In this document: in pieces, positions 24,701-37,280 of the stretch
Layout: every line of letters starts with the position of its first letter
How positions within the stretch are numbered: the stretch's first letter is position 1
NCBI RefSeq assembly: GCF_026151205.1
Contig: NC_087078.1
Coordinates: 11,418,175 to 11,482,174 of the forward strand
Direction of reading: 5' to 3'
Length of the DNA stretch: 64,000 nucleotides
DNA from: Bolinopsis microptera
Taxonomy: Eukaryota; Ctenophora; Tentaculata; Lobata; Bolinopsidae
Position numbers and translations under genes: made by a program
The notes under the pieces: generated by a model
Database searches by the model: none
What the model was told of the DNA's origin: nothing
Seen by the model: the letters and a program-made list of their open reading frames with translations, nothing else

Positions 24701-25813
24701 CTAACTTCTTTTTAAAAGCTTGTTGGCTTCTTTAGTCTGCTGTTTCTGCTCGTAGCTTTGTCTGAAGAAAATACCGACAATCTTTTCATCTTAACCTCAC
24801 TTATCGGATTACAAAGGCTCGCATTAATTTGCCCTTTGTTTAATATCATCCCTTTTTCTTGGGATAACTCACTCAGATTGTTAGCTTTAATTCCTACAGT
24901 TCTATTCAGTTATTCTGTTGAGTGTTGACCAAATTCTTCGAAACAGAACTCGAAATAGTTTCAAATCGAGTTTAATCTAAAAGCCTTTCTCGAGTTTTGC
25001 CAATATTATCCGGATCATTTTGGTAACAAATTGTCCGGGAATTAATCCAGGAAATTAAAGGTCATTCGTCAAGCGGCTAATAAACAATCTCCGAGTATCA
25101 TCTCTAATTACATTTAACTAGTTTGTCTACTTTAACTTCTTCGCAAACTTAGTTAATTCAATTGCTATTTTCTTCTTTTCTGGCTTCCTTTCGACTACTT
25201 TATGATACGATTACCCCTTTGTGCTGGATAGCACTTCAAGTAAATAAAGTACCGTCACTGGTTATGTAATTGCTGTGATCAAAATGACATTACACAATCG
25301 GGTATTTAATGCAACGCACGTTTATAACGAGATAGTTGCGTAAAAATAAAAAGTATTTACCCATGATTATCTTTAATTTGTTATATTACAGAAAATCTAA
25401 TAATAACAAGGCATATCGTAACGAACACCGCGAGATTGTTGATGCCTGAGAAAACTAAAGATCTTCTGTGTTTTTTACTTTCCCCTGACCGCACTCACCT
25501 CCCGACTTTCTGACTTTAATAATTGTTATATTGCTGTGTAGCTTATACTCGAACTTTCAGCCCAATCATTTCTCAGTTTACAACAGTCGGACATGTACCC
25601 CTTTCTACTGCATGATTGGAATTAGTGAATAATTGAATTAAATAGTGAATATTCAAAAGCCCACTCGGGTAATCCCACTTGCTATTCAGCACAGTTCACT
25701 ATTTAGTGATCCTGTTTTATAGTCCCCTCCTCCTGGCTCTAACGTGCTGTTATTAAGTTGTTAGCAGTGTTACAAGTTAACACTCCACCAAGCTCGGTCC
25801 AGCAATATATATA
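18781..25813. other. Gene-poor stretch
   Basis: No exon, RNA gene or transposase was recognised. Minor structures are an imperfect direct repeat around ACCATCAGTTTTAGATTTC at about 20436 and 20499, and a diverged pair at about 24057-24145 and 24223-24320 sharing AACGGTTAAAAGT, GTCCGGTA and TTTTGATTGG. Many short open frames occur in AT-rich DNA without family similarity. Confidence 0.5.
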
Positions 25814-25985
25814 CATATCACCGGAGACTCGCGGGCGGAACAAAATATTGCACGCGCACGCGCGTGCAATATTTCATATGTCCCCGAGGGCGCTAGCCCG
25901 AGGAGGACATATTTTCGTATAGCACGGAGGGCCCATCGGGCCCGAGTGCTATACGATTTTTCCGCCCGCGGGTCGAGGTGATGTG
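25814..25985. repeat. Cloverleaf-like palindrome cluster (three hairpins inside an outer stem)
   Basis: Three consecutive perfect or near-perfect inverted repeats stand side by side: 25844-25873 (AATATTGCACGCGC arms), 25876-25912 (ATATGTCC...GGACATAT) and 25916-25955 (CGTATAGCAC...GTGCTATACG, inner GGGCCCATCGGGCCC). An outer stem pairs GCGGGCGGA (25831-25839) with TCCGCCCGC (25961-25969), extended by CATATCACC and GGTGATGTG. The GC-rich block in AT-rich DNA is probably part of a non-autonomous mobile element; related blocks are at 27384-27490 and 57623-57761. Confidence 0.85.
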
Positions 25986-26104
25986 GATTATATCCACCAG
26001 CGTGAGCTTTTTCTTACAGATATTAGTTTTTACTTTAGTTTCTTCAAGAGATCCGTTTTTAATTTAGTTTCACTTTTACTTTCAGTTTCAACATGTTTCT
26101 AATA

Positions 26105-26141
26105 CGATAGTTCCGCCCTCGAGGCGAGGAATGATATCGTG
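26105..26141. repeat. Hairpin related to the palindrome clusters
   Basis: ACGATAGTTCCGCCCTCGAG pairs with the following GGCGAGGAATGATATCGT. It is followed by TATATCCATCAGCGGGCG, a close direct copy of TATATCCACCAGCGTGAGC at about 25990. Confidence 0.65.
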
Positions 26142-26367
26142 TATATCCATCAGCGGGCGTTTATCACGAAGCTTCAGTTTGCAACAATCACAGCAAATTA
26201 ATGTACAAGATTTCAGAAAAGTTACGAAAAAATCATGTTGCTTTTGGTTTAAGATGTAAAACAGGCAAAAATGACTGACTATAGAACGAAAAACCGGCTG
26301 CTATCAAACAATGTTTCAGCTCATTGTTTCAGGTACATATTTTAATGTAAACGATCAAAATATAGGC

Positions 26368-26574
26368 CTCTCTCCCTCTCTCCCTCTCTCCCTCTATCCC
26401 TCTATCCCTCTATCCCTCTATCCCTCTCTCCCTATCTTCCTCTCTCCTTCTCCCACTCTCCTTACGTCCCTCTCTCCCTCTATCCCTCTCTCTTTATCTC
26501 CCTCTCTCCTCCTCTCCCCATCTTTCTCTCCTACTCTTCCTCTATACTTTTCTACCTCTCTCCCCTCTCCCTCC
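26368..26574 (+). repeat. (CCCTCTCT/CCCTCTAT)n microsatellite
   Basis: About 200 bp of imperfect pyrimidine repeats. The open frames across it (Ser/Leu/Pro-rich on plus, Arg/Glu/Gly-rich on minus) are by-products of the repeat. Confidence 0.95.
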
Positions 26575-27383
26575 CTGGAACCAGAACAAGCACCACCAGT
26601 AGCCACAGAGCCCTCTACTACCAAGTTAGTTGTCATTATCATGTCAGTTACCTGGGTAACCAGGGTTACCCGGGTAACCAGTTACTACAGTTTCTGTAGC
26701 AGCTACTGAGTGGCTGGACACTTCAAAGTAGTAACCCAGAGAGCTCGAGATCACAGTCTGATCATGGACATTTAATATGAAAGTTAAAGATCAAATTCAT
26801 AACATCAATTTAAATGGCAGTTTCAAAACAAAAACAGGGCAGAATATCTTTCGGGAACACAATAGAATAACACGTAAAATTTCGGCCTACATTTCAAGAT
26901 TTATCGACTGAACTAGTGAAATGAAAATGGTAAACACAACTGAAATGGTAAACACAAAACAATTATCGATACTATAATAGAGATCACCGGCTTAGAATTT
27001 AGTCTGGACGTCTCCACGAATTTGGTAACCATAGTAACAGTGTGTCAGTGTCACGTGTTCATTATGAGCCAATCATGGCAAACTGCGTGACAACTAATAT
27101 AGCGTCCGATAGAGGGTGCGCTCAGAGTTTACAGTTGATACATTCTTTACATCCACTGCATATTGCCGTGGGAATTTAGAAACAGAAACTACACTAATTA
27201 GCTCACTGTACGATTATTGCAATTGAATTCATCATTAATGAATTAAACCGGTTTTAACTATAGTTCTAAGTAACTTGTAAGTTGTTGTCTTATGGAATTT
27301 CACATGGAGACGATACAGAAACTGAAAATATTTTAGAGAACTCCGGGCTATATTGCTACTGGTCAAATTAAATGTCACTTGTT

Positions 27384-27490
27384 AGCGGGCTATATCATGA
27401 GCGGGCTGTAGAGATATCGGGCCCTTTGACAGCGGGCTGGTGAGAGCCCGCTATGCGAAAAAGCGCACGCTGGTGGATATAGTGTCCACT
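27384..27490. repeat. Second palindrome cluster, inverted end of a putative 1.7-kb element
   Basis: It contains the hairpin AGCGGGCT-GGTGAG-AGCCCGCT (27431-27452) and repeated GCGGGCT motifs. CACGCTGGTGGATATAG (about 27467) is the near reverse complement of ATATCCACCAGCGTG at about 25991. The pair could be the inverted ends of an element covering roughly 25814-27490, whose middle holds the CT microsatellite and no recognisable gene. Confidence 0.5.
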
Positions 27491-27579
27491 ATTATATGCT
27501 GTACACATGATCTCCAACAGTTCTTTATTGCACACTATAATAGTACTCAAGTGGTGCTGTCATAATATTTCAATATACG

Positions 27580-28551
27580 CCTGATCACGCCTGATGCTGT
27601 TGTGAATGAATACCTGATCAGGCCTGATGCTATTGTGAATGAATACCTGATCACGCCTGATGCTATTGTGAATGAATACCTGATCACGCCTGATGCTGTT
27701 GTGAATGAATACCTGATCACGCCTGATGCTATTGTGAATGAATACCTGATCACGCCTGATGCTATTGTGAATGAATACCTGATCACGCCTGATGCTATTG
27801 TGAATGAATACCTGATCACGCCTGATGCTATTGTGAATGAATACCTGATCACGCCTGATGCTATTGTGAATGAATACCTGATCACGCCTGATGCTATTGT
27901 GAATGAATACCTGATCACGCCTGATGCTATTGTGAATGAATACCTGATCACGCCTGATGCTATTGTGAATGAATACCTGATCACGCCTGATGCTATTGTG
28001 AATGAATACCTGATCACGCCTGATGCTATTGTGAATGAATACCTGATCACGCCTGATGCTGTTGTGAATGAATTCCTGATCACGCCTGATGCTATTGTGA
28101 ATGAATACCTGATCAGGCCTGGAGCTATTGTGAATGAATACCTGATCAGGCCTGATGCTATTGTGAATGAATACCTGATCACGCCTGATGCTGTTGTGAA
28201 TGAATACCTGATCACGCCTGATGCTGTTGTGAATGAATTCCTGATCAGGCCTGGAGCTATTGTGAATGAATACTTGATCAGGCCTGAAGCTATTGTGAAT
28301 GAATACCTGATCAGGCCTGATCCTGTTATGAATGAATACCTGATCACGCCTGATGCTGTTGTGAATGAATTCCTGATCAGGCCTGGAGCTATTGTGAATG
28401 AATACCTGATCAGGCCTGATGCTATTGTGAATGAATACCTGATCACGCCTGTAGCTATTGTGAATGAATACCTGATCAGGCCTGAAGCTATTGTGAATGA
28501 ATACCTGATCAGGCCTGAAGCTATTGTGAATGAATACATGATCAGGCCTGA
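27580..28551 (+). repeat. 33-bp satellite array, about 29 units, open in three frames
   Basis: The unit contains GCCTGATGCTATTGTGAATG followed by AATACCTGATCAC or ...CAGG. Because 33 is divisible by 3, the array stays open on plus (11-residue unit NEYLITPDAIV) and in two minus frames. No promoter, start context, splice site or flanking domain supports translation. Two sub-types (GATCACG and GATCAGG) are arranged in blocks, the GATCACG type filling the centre. Degenerate unit-like pieces (AGCTATGAA...CCTGAT) continue at about 28998-29150. Confidence 0.9.
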
Positions 28552-28554
28552 TAT

Positions 28555-28995
28555 ACACTTAGTACTGTACGTTACGTTGGGGGGGGGGGGGGGGGGGGGG
28601 GGGGTGGGTCATATTTTCTTCCAAAACACAGTTAGTACATGGTACATTTCCCAGAAAAAAGTTAGCATGGTACTAAGGGGGGTGTCCAACCCCAAAAAAC
28701 CCATTTTACCTCAAATTTCAATTTTGGGAATGGGTTTTTTGGTTTTTTTGAATTTTGTGGGTGGGTATCTTATTTTATATACCAAGACACAGTTAGTACC
28801 GTGATTTCTCAACAGTTAGTATCACAAAAGCCGGCAAAAGGGGTGGGTGTCTAAATTATTATCTGAAAAAACAGTTAGTACCGCGAAGGGGGCGGGTAGG
28901 TCTTTTGACAAAATTCCAAAATTACACTTAGTCGACATCACGTACAGATCTTTAGAACTAATTACCTGATCCCCCCCCCCCCCCCCCCCCCCCGT
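28555..28995. repeat. G26 / C23 tracts bracketing a region with recurrent CAGTTAGTAC
   Basis: A run of 26 G (28579-28604) and a run of 23 C (28971-28993) flank about 370 bp. In and just before it, CAGTTAGTAC or a close variant recurs at least six times (about 28555, 28629, 28653, 28790, 28813, 28872), often followed by a purine- or G-rich stretch. The order of the tracts suggests an inverted arrangement. No coding function was recognised. Confidence 0.75.
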
Positions 28996-30180
28996 CCAGC
29001 TATGAATTAATTCATGACCCAGCTAAAAATTGAACCTGAATCCTAATATAGCTATGAAATTGTGAATAAACAACTGAGTCAAATATGAATGACCACCTGA
29101 TGTAGCTTTGAATATTAACCTGATCGATGTGTGAATAAAAACTGAACTATAATCGATATTTTAATCTGTCGCCAATAGGTTAGTAGGTATCCCAAAAGCG
29201 GTAAAACCTCAACTGTTCAGTTCCTCAAGTTTCACTAGGCTGGCCCAAACCTGGCAGACCCATGCACTGATATCTTATATCTTTATCACATTTCAGGTAT
29301 TGGCCCACCAGGTATTATTCCTATTATTCCCACGAGGCCTGCCAAAAATATTTGATTAACGCGGGGGATTGTGATACTGTAGTAATTGTAGCACTATAAG
29401 CTAATGTCATGAATGTAATTTCTTTTACTCTTTGTTCGATCCCTGTTATATTATCCCCGTTGTAGGTCGTGAGATATTTCTCTATTGTGTGCCGGAGCTT
29501 TTTCCGGAGTATGCAGACCGTGTGTCTGGCCTACGTATAAGTTCACACTTTGAACTATTATTATTGCTTTTTTACGTTTCTGGTCCAAATCCGTTAGTAG
29601 CTAACTGTTTGAGTGTTGTTCGTGCAAATTAGGCTTTGTGTATTTAATTCGATAAAGTACGGCAGCCGGTTTGTCTGGTATCTCCGGTTTGTCTTAATTG
29701 TTGGTACAGTTTTGTGGTTATGACGATAAACGGAATTCCAATTGACCTCTTAAGCAATGTCTGTGAAATTGAAATTATCGTATGAAATTGAATGTGTCAA
29801 AACGTGTCGATCGTTTTCTAATATGGCGAAGGCGCCTGATGAATTGTATTTATGATTGAAGGTCAGTGAGTTTAATTATTGTAATTAAGTTTTCTGAATA
29901 TACTGACAATCGACATATGAGGCACCTGGCACACTGCATACCAAAATAATGTTAATGATATTATTATGTGATAACAATAAATTCCAATGTCCGTCTCACC
30001 TGCTTTTAAAGTTCTGCTTTAAAATTTTAAAGTGCTCAACAACGCCCCTTATACACTGATAGATGAAACAATCGAATTTCCATTTCTTGCTGATATTTTG
30101 CTTGATACGTTCATTAGTTCACGTGAATTGTGGAAGGGCACTGCGTGATAAATGCATGATAAATGCATGATAAGACTTAA
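28996..30180. other. Gene-poor stretch
   Basis: After the degenerate 33-bp-unit-like pieces (to about 29150) I see no gene, repeat array or RNA. Confidence 0.45.
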
Positions 30181-30189
30181 GATAAGGCT

Positions 30190-31015
30190 GTGATATCCAG
30201 CATATATGTAGGATGCTGCCTTTTTATTTTCCGTCGTGAACTTTTTTAATAAATGAAGTTTTCCTTTTATTTGGAATTTAGCTAGATTTCTATCACCTGA
30301 TATAAATACACGCCGCTATTATCATGAGACAAAACTTGGCACTTGCATATCACACTCTTGAAGATATCCTGATTAAAGCGATTGGCATTCACTGCATTAA
30401 AATGCACCTGCGCTGACAAAACGTTTATGTTCGATACATGATGTGTTCTAAAATAATTTCGGGCGAATATTTTTTAACTCTCATTTTTGGTAGTTCTTTC
30501 ATTCAAATTTGTGATTGTTTCTGAATAGACTCAGTGAAGACAGATTTTAATGGAAATAAATAGCTGAGTTAAATAAATAACGTATCGACATTTTTACGTC
30601 ATACTCATATTCTCATATTATTTGTTATATAGTAGTGTTGAAAGCATTAAAACTCATTTTTGGCTAACGATTTTGACATCCGAAAACTTTTACCGGTAAA
30701 ATTTCTTATTATTTATTATATAACTTTTTTCAAATCTAAAATAGAACAAAAATCCAGCATTTATCTATAAATGTAGGATGCTAGCTTCTGATTTTCTATC
30801 ACGAACTTTTGTAATGATAATACTATAAGTGAATATATATAATAATAATGTAAGTGAAGTTTTCCTTTGGAGCAAGTTTTCCACCTGATAAAAATACACG
30901 CCGCTATTATCATGAGACAAAACTTGCATATCTCATGGTTGATGATCAAATATTCATGTTATGAACAAAAATTTTCTTAAATAATTTAAGGCAAATTTGT
31001 TTTAACTCTCATTTT
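30190..31015 (+). repeat. Diverged tandem duplication of about 570-590 bp period
   Basis: Blocks in 30190-30490 and 30755-31015 match in order: ATATGTAGGATGCT, CGTGAACTTTTTTAAT, GAAGTTTTCCTTT, ATACACGCCGCTATTATCAT with following GAGACAAAACTTG (30306 and 30895), and TTTTAACTCTCATTTTTGG. TTTTTGGCTAACGATTTTGA (about 30657) and TTTTTGGCTAATGATTTTAG (about 31012) add a shorter echo. Non-coding. Confidence 0.75.
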
Positions 31016-31077
31016 TGGCTAATGATTTTAGATCCGAAAACTTTGACCTGAAAACTTGTTTATTATTTATCATATTC

Positions 31078-31290
31078 CCAACGTTAATGTGGCTCCTGAG
31101 TCCTGCTATGTTTTGGTTCAGTCGAATTAATTTTGATCAAGTTTATTTTCTTAGTTTAGTTAGTTGTCATCCGGCCACACTGTATGCAAATCATATTGCA
31201 ATACTATTGTTTTCATTAGTTTTAAATCAAACTAATGTCAGTGTTATTTTGCATGGCTGACATGTTATGGCTCTCATTATATATGATAAT
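31078..31290 (+). repeat. Dispersed repeat, second copy of the 3066-3425 element
   Basis: It shares AACGTTAATGTGGCTC, GGTTCAGTCGAATTAATT, TTAGTTGTCATCCGGC and TTTTGCATGGCTGA in the same order with 3178-3350. The copies are about 75-80 percent identical by eye. Confidence 0.65.
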
Positions 31291-34200
31291 TATGATAGGA
31301 AGCCTGAAAAAAAATCGGATACATACATTAAAATAATCCTTTGACTTTTTCAACGAATATAATGAACTTGAATACGAATTGGCTATGAATTAGTTGATGT
31401 TACTAAATTGCAACTTATCGCAATAAGACTGAAAGTAGGTGAATCGTCTTAAATCGTGCATAAAGAATGCGTCCAATAAGAGTAGATGGCATATTATAAT
31501 TGACTTGAAAATTTTGAAAACAGCATGTTTAATGACGCCTTTTTGCAAAGGCACTCTCCAATGCAAGGTGTTGTGAAGTATTGTCGTTTCAATCTGAAAA
31601 ATCGGGGCTGCCTAAAAATGTCTTTTCTTGATATCTACTGCATATCACAGACGTCTCCGAAGCATCTGAATCCATAATCAGACAATTCTTACAACGTGCT
31701 GATACAATGATACGTATAATAATACTTACATAACTTACAGCAAATCTATGGCGCTTGTATGTTATATTATATCCCTAGTTATGTGCCGTAATTATATCGA
31801 TACCCTTGACACGTGGTAGCTGGTTCAGTCATTAGCTGTCATACCAATGTACAGCCTTCTGGAACCACTCATCATGCCTGATCTCTCAGGGTCAGGCTAC
31901 AGCAGACCTGAAGTGTGTATGATAAGCAGTATGGTGTATAATAGGACTATATATTTAAGTAGACGGTCAGGAGTTAGGACCCCCAGTGTAGCCGGGGTGT
32001 TAGAGCCGGGTTTGTGCGTCATCGCCGCCAGCTTGATATTCCTTGTTATTACTTTATTAGATGTGAGGTTAGGACACAGTACGTAATTGTGTTTGCAATT
32101 ACAATGCACGTTCTCTCGCTTTCCTAAACCAATCCTTGAATAAATTTCATCTCTTACCTTATTAGTCGTTCTAACTGTTTTAACTCGTGGTTGTGTCTTT
32201 AAAACTTGTACTAGAACCTTTGGCTCGAGCTGTGATACCTCTGAATCCAGTGCTTTCTGCTTCATATCTGTCAGCCTGACCATTGACAACTAATATCCCC
32301 CACTTAGTACCCTGTCTGCCTTACTTGTATTCGTCTCTCTTGCGCTCTGTGAACTCAGGAATGCATGTCTGAGCTAGTTTAGATTTATCTTTGATTATAA
32401 TACTATTATCAATAGTACTAATAGTTAATACTCATACTTCCACATAATTTTGAATTGCAAGAGCCCCCTGGGGCACTGTCGGCGTGACAGGAGTAAATCT
32501 GCATGTTACTCAGTTCCTTGCGCTATTTATTTACTGACTCAGTTTTAAATGTTGTTTAAAAACAAACCGTCCGACATAAAACAGACCTATTATCTTATCC
32601 TCATGTATGTATTTACGTCTTAAATGTTCGCTTGGCCGGCAAAAACATCGTCGCAAATGTCAACGGCATCGAGCTGGAATCGCTGTGGTAGATGCCACAT
32701 TTTCGTTATTTAAGCATACAAAAGTCAGTATTAAACGCTTTAGAATGGCTACAAAGTAACTGTCGCAATATGACACACAGCGTTTAATTTCGTTAAATTA
32801 AATTGTGTCAAATTTGTATTGCCTGGGAAATAAAGTTGTATTTTGTCGGTAATGTTTGCGTGATATTTTCAAGTTTACTTACTTAACTTAATCTGTTTTC
32901 TGTCCTCGCATTTCTTATTTTTGTGGTGCATGGTTCTCAATGCATCCCTCCGCGTGCATCCCTATAGATATCAGTAACAAGAAGGTATGCCAACAATTTT
33001 ACTGTAAATTTATCCCGATACGAGGCATATGATACCTGTAATTACTTAGGAATAAGACATATATTATGTACGACGTACGTGTATCTGCACATATCTCCGC
33101 CTTGTACCAGGGAATCTTCTTTTGATTGGTCGGCGTCGACAATAAGAGTACCAGGGAATATGAATCATATAATCTTTATGAATTATTAGCGACCATTTTT
33201 TTTCTCACTGTCCTATTATATGCCGCGACCGTATTATCAATCCTGAGGATTCATTTTGTTTTTCTCCGTCTCAGTGAATTAGTTTCGGGGTCTTTTTAAT
33301 TCACTCATCATGCACATGAGTAAAGAAGTAAAATAGGCCGGTATAGTAATTAAGTAATTAGGCTGTGCTTCACACTTTTCTTCATGTTTTCTCATATTCT
33401 AAGGTCCACCGTCCATCATAATTACTTGCAGACTACATGGATAATGGGTATCATTTCCTAAGAATAAGAGTAGGCATTGTGCTTATGCACTGATTATTTT
33501 AATGAGATTTAAAATTGCACGAGCCTGTGGTCTAATCCCTTTCATCACGACCCGATTACCGTCCGACCCGACTCCATGACATTGTCGTATGTACAATACA
33601 CGGTTGTATTTTTAGTTTGCTTTATATTAAGTCTCAGCGCGTATTCGACGAAACTTTTAAAAAGTTACAATGGCGCATACTTTACGTTTATCATGCATTG
33701 ATTACCACTCTTTAAGATGATGGAGGTTGGTATTTTATAATTTCTTGAGAACCGTTTATTTGGGATTTTGTGTCGACTAATTTGGTTAGTGGAACACTGC
33801 AGCGTGTTCACTTCTACCGCTTCAATTGCTCTTGTACTCTCATTTTAAAATTAGATGAAATGCAAACACATAAATTGCTTTAGAGAAACACTACTGAGTG
33901 TTGCAGCGCATGTGTGTTATGTTTCCTTGAAGTTGCAGCCAGCTAGCCATCAAACTATCAATAACATGTCCACGTTGTAATTCTGTGTTTTTTCTCTCTA
34001 TATAATAGTGTAATACTCTTGCCCGTGTTTTTAACAAAACTTTCAATTTGCAAGGTGGTCCTGAATATGATTGAAAAATATATATCATTTCCGGGCTTTA
34101 TCATATTCTCATTGCATTATTCTCTGATATGCCCCACCTACCCAATATAGTAACTACATAATATAATAATATATATATATATTTAATTATGTTAGCAGTG

Positions 34201-37200
34201 ATATTGAATCAAGCTCTCTGCTCGGAAGCTAAGTAGCACAGAAAGTAGTAGTGCTGTTATTAGTTTTAATTGTAACTGTGTTTCTATTAAAATGCAATAT
34301 AATAGTACTGACCGTGCAGGTTGATATTCATATAATAAGGGGACTCATACTATGACACATTTCTAGATCGTAGGTTTGTGTTAATTCATGGTTATTTGTT
34401 ATTGTGCTATGCCTAATGAGATTAATATTATGAGCTGTTTCTTAACCATGGTTACTGTGGTTGATTTCGTGTTTTCGGTCATTTTAAGCTCCTCTATGTT
34501 CAGTTTATGCTGTATAAATAAGATCAAAAGATTGGCAATTTGATAAGAAGCCAAAGGTATTTCGATGAAAGAAATAGAATTGTGAATCCTGAGTGTGTTG
34601 CCTTTGATGTCACGTTACTTATACTTAGGTTTTGTCCACAATATCGTAACAGTTGCACAGGAATATCATACAGCATGAATATTATATACCTACTCTTTAT
34701 ATGAAATTAAAGTCATAAATTTTAGCAACCCGGATTAAGCTGCCTCCTCTGAATTTTGAAGTTGATGTGAAGCTTTAGAACTACACAAAATAACTCTTTA
34801 AAATTTCAATAAATGGGGCAACGCACAAAAACCATTGATCTGGTATTGCCATTATCATTAACTAATCAATTAATCAATTAAGAACTTTCGACTTGTCGTT
34901 GGAACTGGACTGTCTTAGCCAATAATCCACCAAATTGTATGTGCTTCTTACATTTCGGTCCTAACAAAGACTTAATTGAGAGCACGAATACACAATAACT
35001 GTTTGTAAAGAGGCTACCTAGACGGAATCGGCTTCCTTCGCATAAATTTCTGATATTATGCTTGAATTATAAATGCTACGATGAACTTAAAACTTAGCCT
35101 TGCTCATCATTAGTGTGCTGGTTAGTTACTTTAGCAGTACAACGTTTTAATAAATACCTCATCCTATTGAGCCACGTACACCGTTCCGCCAGTAATTAAC
35201 TGTTTAAATATACCTCCCAGCTTGTACCGGATCCTCTCCCAGCTTGTACCGGATTGTGTTCATTATCAAATGTCCCCCCTGATGTGTCAGCGGAGGCAAT
35301 GCTCGTTCCACCACTTTTCACACAATCGCACATTCACCTTATTGGTTCGACTAATTCTCTGCTCCACTTGAAAGGTTTCCTGGGTTTGCTTTTATCTCGC
35401 TGCTTGCCCGGTAGACAACGCAGGAAAATACATAAACCATGATGCTACCACCAGCCAAGCTGGGTTCTACAATTAAGTAATGGTCCTGGCCCAGGTAGAC
35501 CCTGGGGTGGTTCATGTAGTTGTCACATGGTCCCTGTCGACACCTGCCCTGTGGCCGTGCCGTCTGCTTGGTGGGCGGTGTTTACTGCTTACTCTGAGTG
35601 TGGGTTTACTAACTACAGCACTGCTTTGTACCATGACAGTTCATCTTTACTGATGTTCCGTGGCCATGCGCTGGGTTTGGACCTGCACTTAGACAGAGCT
35701 GAAATACTCTACACGCCCACCGATTATATAGCCATCAATACCTTATTGGTAGTGGTCTGCATCCCCAAAAACCAGTGGGTAATTATGTTCGTGCAATCTG
35801 CAAAAATAATGCCTTTTTCAGTATGATTTTTAAAGATCTTTGAATCAACTGGACATGTAAATTGATATTGCCACAATATCGTTTGCATAATGAAATTCGC
35901 TGGTGCATATTCGTTTGGACTTGTAGACCTCAACCGTAGCTCAGTACTCTGTTTTTACACACCCTGCTCGACACCCTGATTGACACCCTGCGTAATAGGT
36001 GGCTGACTCCCACCCTGCCATAAATCCTAGCTTCGAGGCCGTTTTTTAGAATATTATAACGAACTGTGTCATATTGCTTGGCTGATTTGTGGAAAAATAA
36101 AAAATTACTACTTAGTAATTGCAAGGAATCATTGCTGAGTGTTGACATTATGTTTCATGAAAAAATATCTTATCGGTGAAATATACCCACCTTAGGTCAT
36201 CAAATCTAAGAAAGTGGTGGGATGTGCTTAACCGGGCGCCGCATTCGCAGGTTACGTCGAACATGTAGAACTTTGCTCTGTGTACCTTGTTTGAGTCAGG
36301 TTCAAAGGAAAATGGGTTTCGGCCGCTTCAAATTGTATAGTCTAAAGGAAGGGATTTGAAAAACAAGGGGGAATGGGTTTGCAAAGTGGGACTGGGGCCG
36401 GGAGAGGAAGGGCTCCATAATCTGGGTTGCATTTTATGAAGCCTTTAACATTCTCATTTTCTGGAGAATTTTCTGGAGAATTGTAACGGTAAGTTTCTCA
36501 GACTAATCAACGCCAGACCAATAACGAGTCATAATCATTTAGGATCATTGGAAACCAATTGTAATCTCAGTCATATGGTCATCATACCCATATCATATCA
36601 TTTTATCTCATTGATTTCAACATCATAATTATATCTCCACTACAAAACTATCATACTGCTGCCTCACAAGCAAATATTATTACAGTGGGTCCCCTTATAT
36701 GGCTCATAAATCATGTCCTCATAATCAGGCGACTCACTTTGACCACAATAAAATGTCACGTGACTCATATGGCAAGTTTTTTTGTATCGGGTGACTTAGA
36801 GGTTAGCTTTATGAAAGGGGTTTGGCTCCGCTTATTCTTTATGGTGGCCCAATCACATATAAGGTACAGCTGGCAAATTCAATGCACATATTGTGTTAAT
36901 AGAGCCCATGTTTTGTTTGTGGCAACACGTTTCGTGTCAGTGGTCCCCCATTATTTTTAATGGAATACCTTACCTCAAAACTGAGATTTATTTAACGTAG
37001 TGCCGATTTCGTTGTGCCGTATGACAGCTCGCATAGTTTATATTCTAGAAACTTATAAGTATCATTTAAGAGTAATTACTCAGACCATTCTCCTACTGGA
37101 AGTAATTTTCGCATGACTGGCATAGTCTAGACTCTGGTCAGAGAGTGATATCAAATTATCAATGTTAAACTTGATACTAGGTAACCATTGTACTTGTCCA

Positions 37201-37280
37201 GTTGCAATCTTGATCTTGACTCTCCTTTAAAACCTTCCTTAAAACCAAATCAGACATCGTTGCTGGTGAGCCTTGGAGTA
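31291..37280. other. Gene-poor stretch with one GC-richer open region
   Basis: Apart from the open region at 35220-35830 listed separately, I find no recognisable gene. A minus-strand open frame at 31897-32289 (130 codons) has no recognisable motif and no convincing splice sites. Confidence 0.45.
35220..35830. other. GC-richer block, open on both strands, identity unknown
   Basis: This block is clearly GC-richer than its surroundings. On plus, 35527-35826 is open (99 codons; includes AVPSAWWAVFTAYSECGFTN and a hydrophobic INTLLVVVCI). On minus, about 35560-35370 is also open (includes NHPRVYLGQDHYLIVEPS). I recognise neither product. The two cannot both be assumed real, and splice-site support is weak. 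It begins with a duplicated CTCCCAGCTTGTACCGGAT (about 35215 and 35235). It may be a decayed gene or transposon fragment. Confidence 0.25.

Noticed and set aside
26311-26709. 132-codon Ser/Leu/Pro-rich frame
   Set aside because: It spans the CT microsatellite; composition is dictated by the repeat.
27547-28804. Long open frames (300-400 codons) on both strands
   Set aside because: They are produced by a 33-bp tandem repeat whose unit is divisible by three; there is no start context, splice site or flanking domain.
31897-32289. 130-codon minus-strand frame
   Set aside because: No recognisable motif or convincing splice sites; the opposite strand is also open over part of it.
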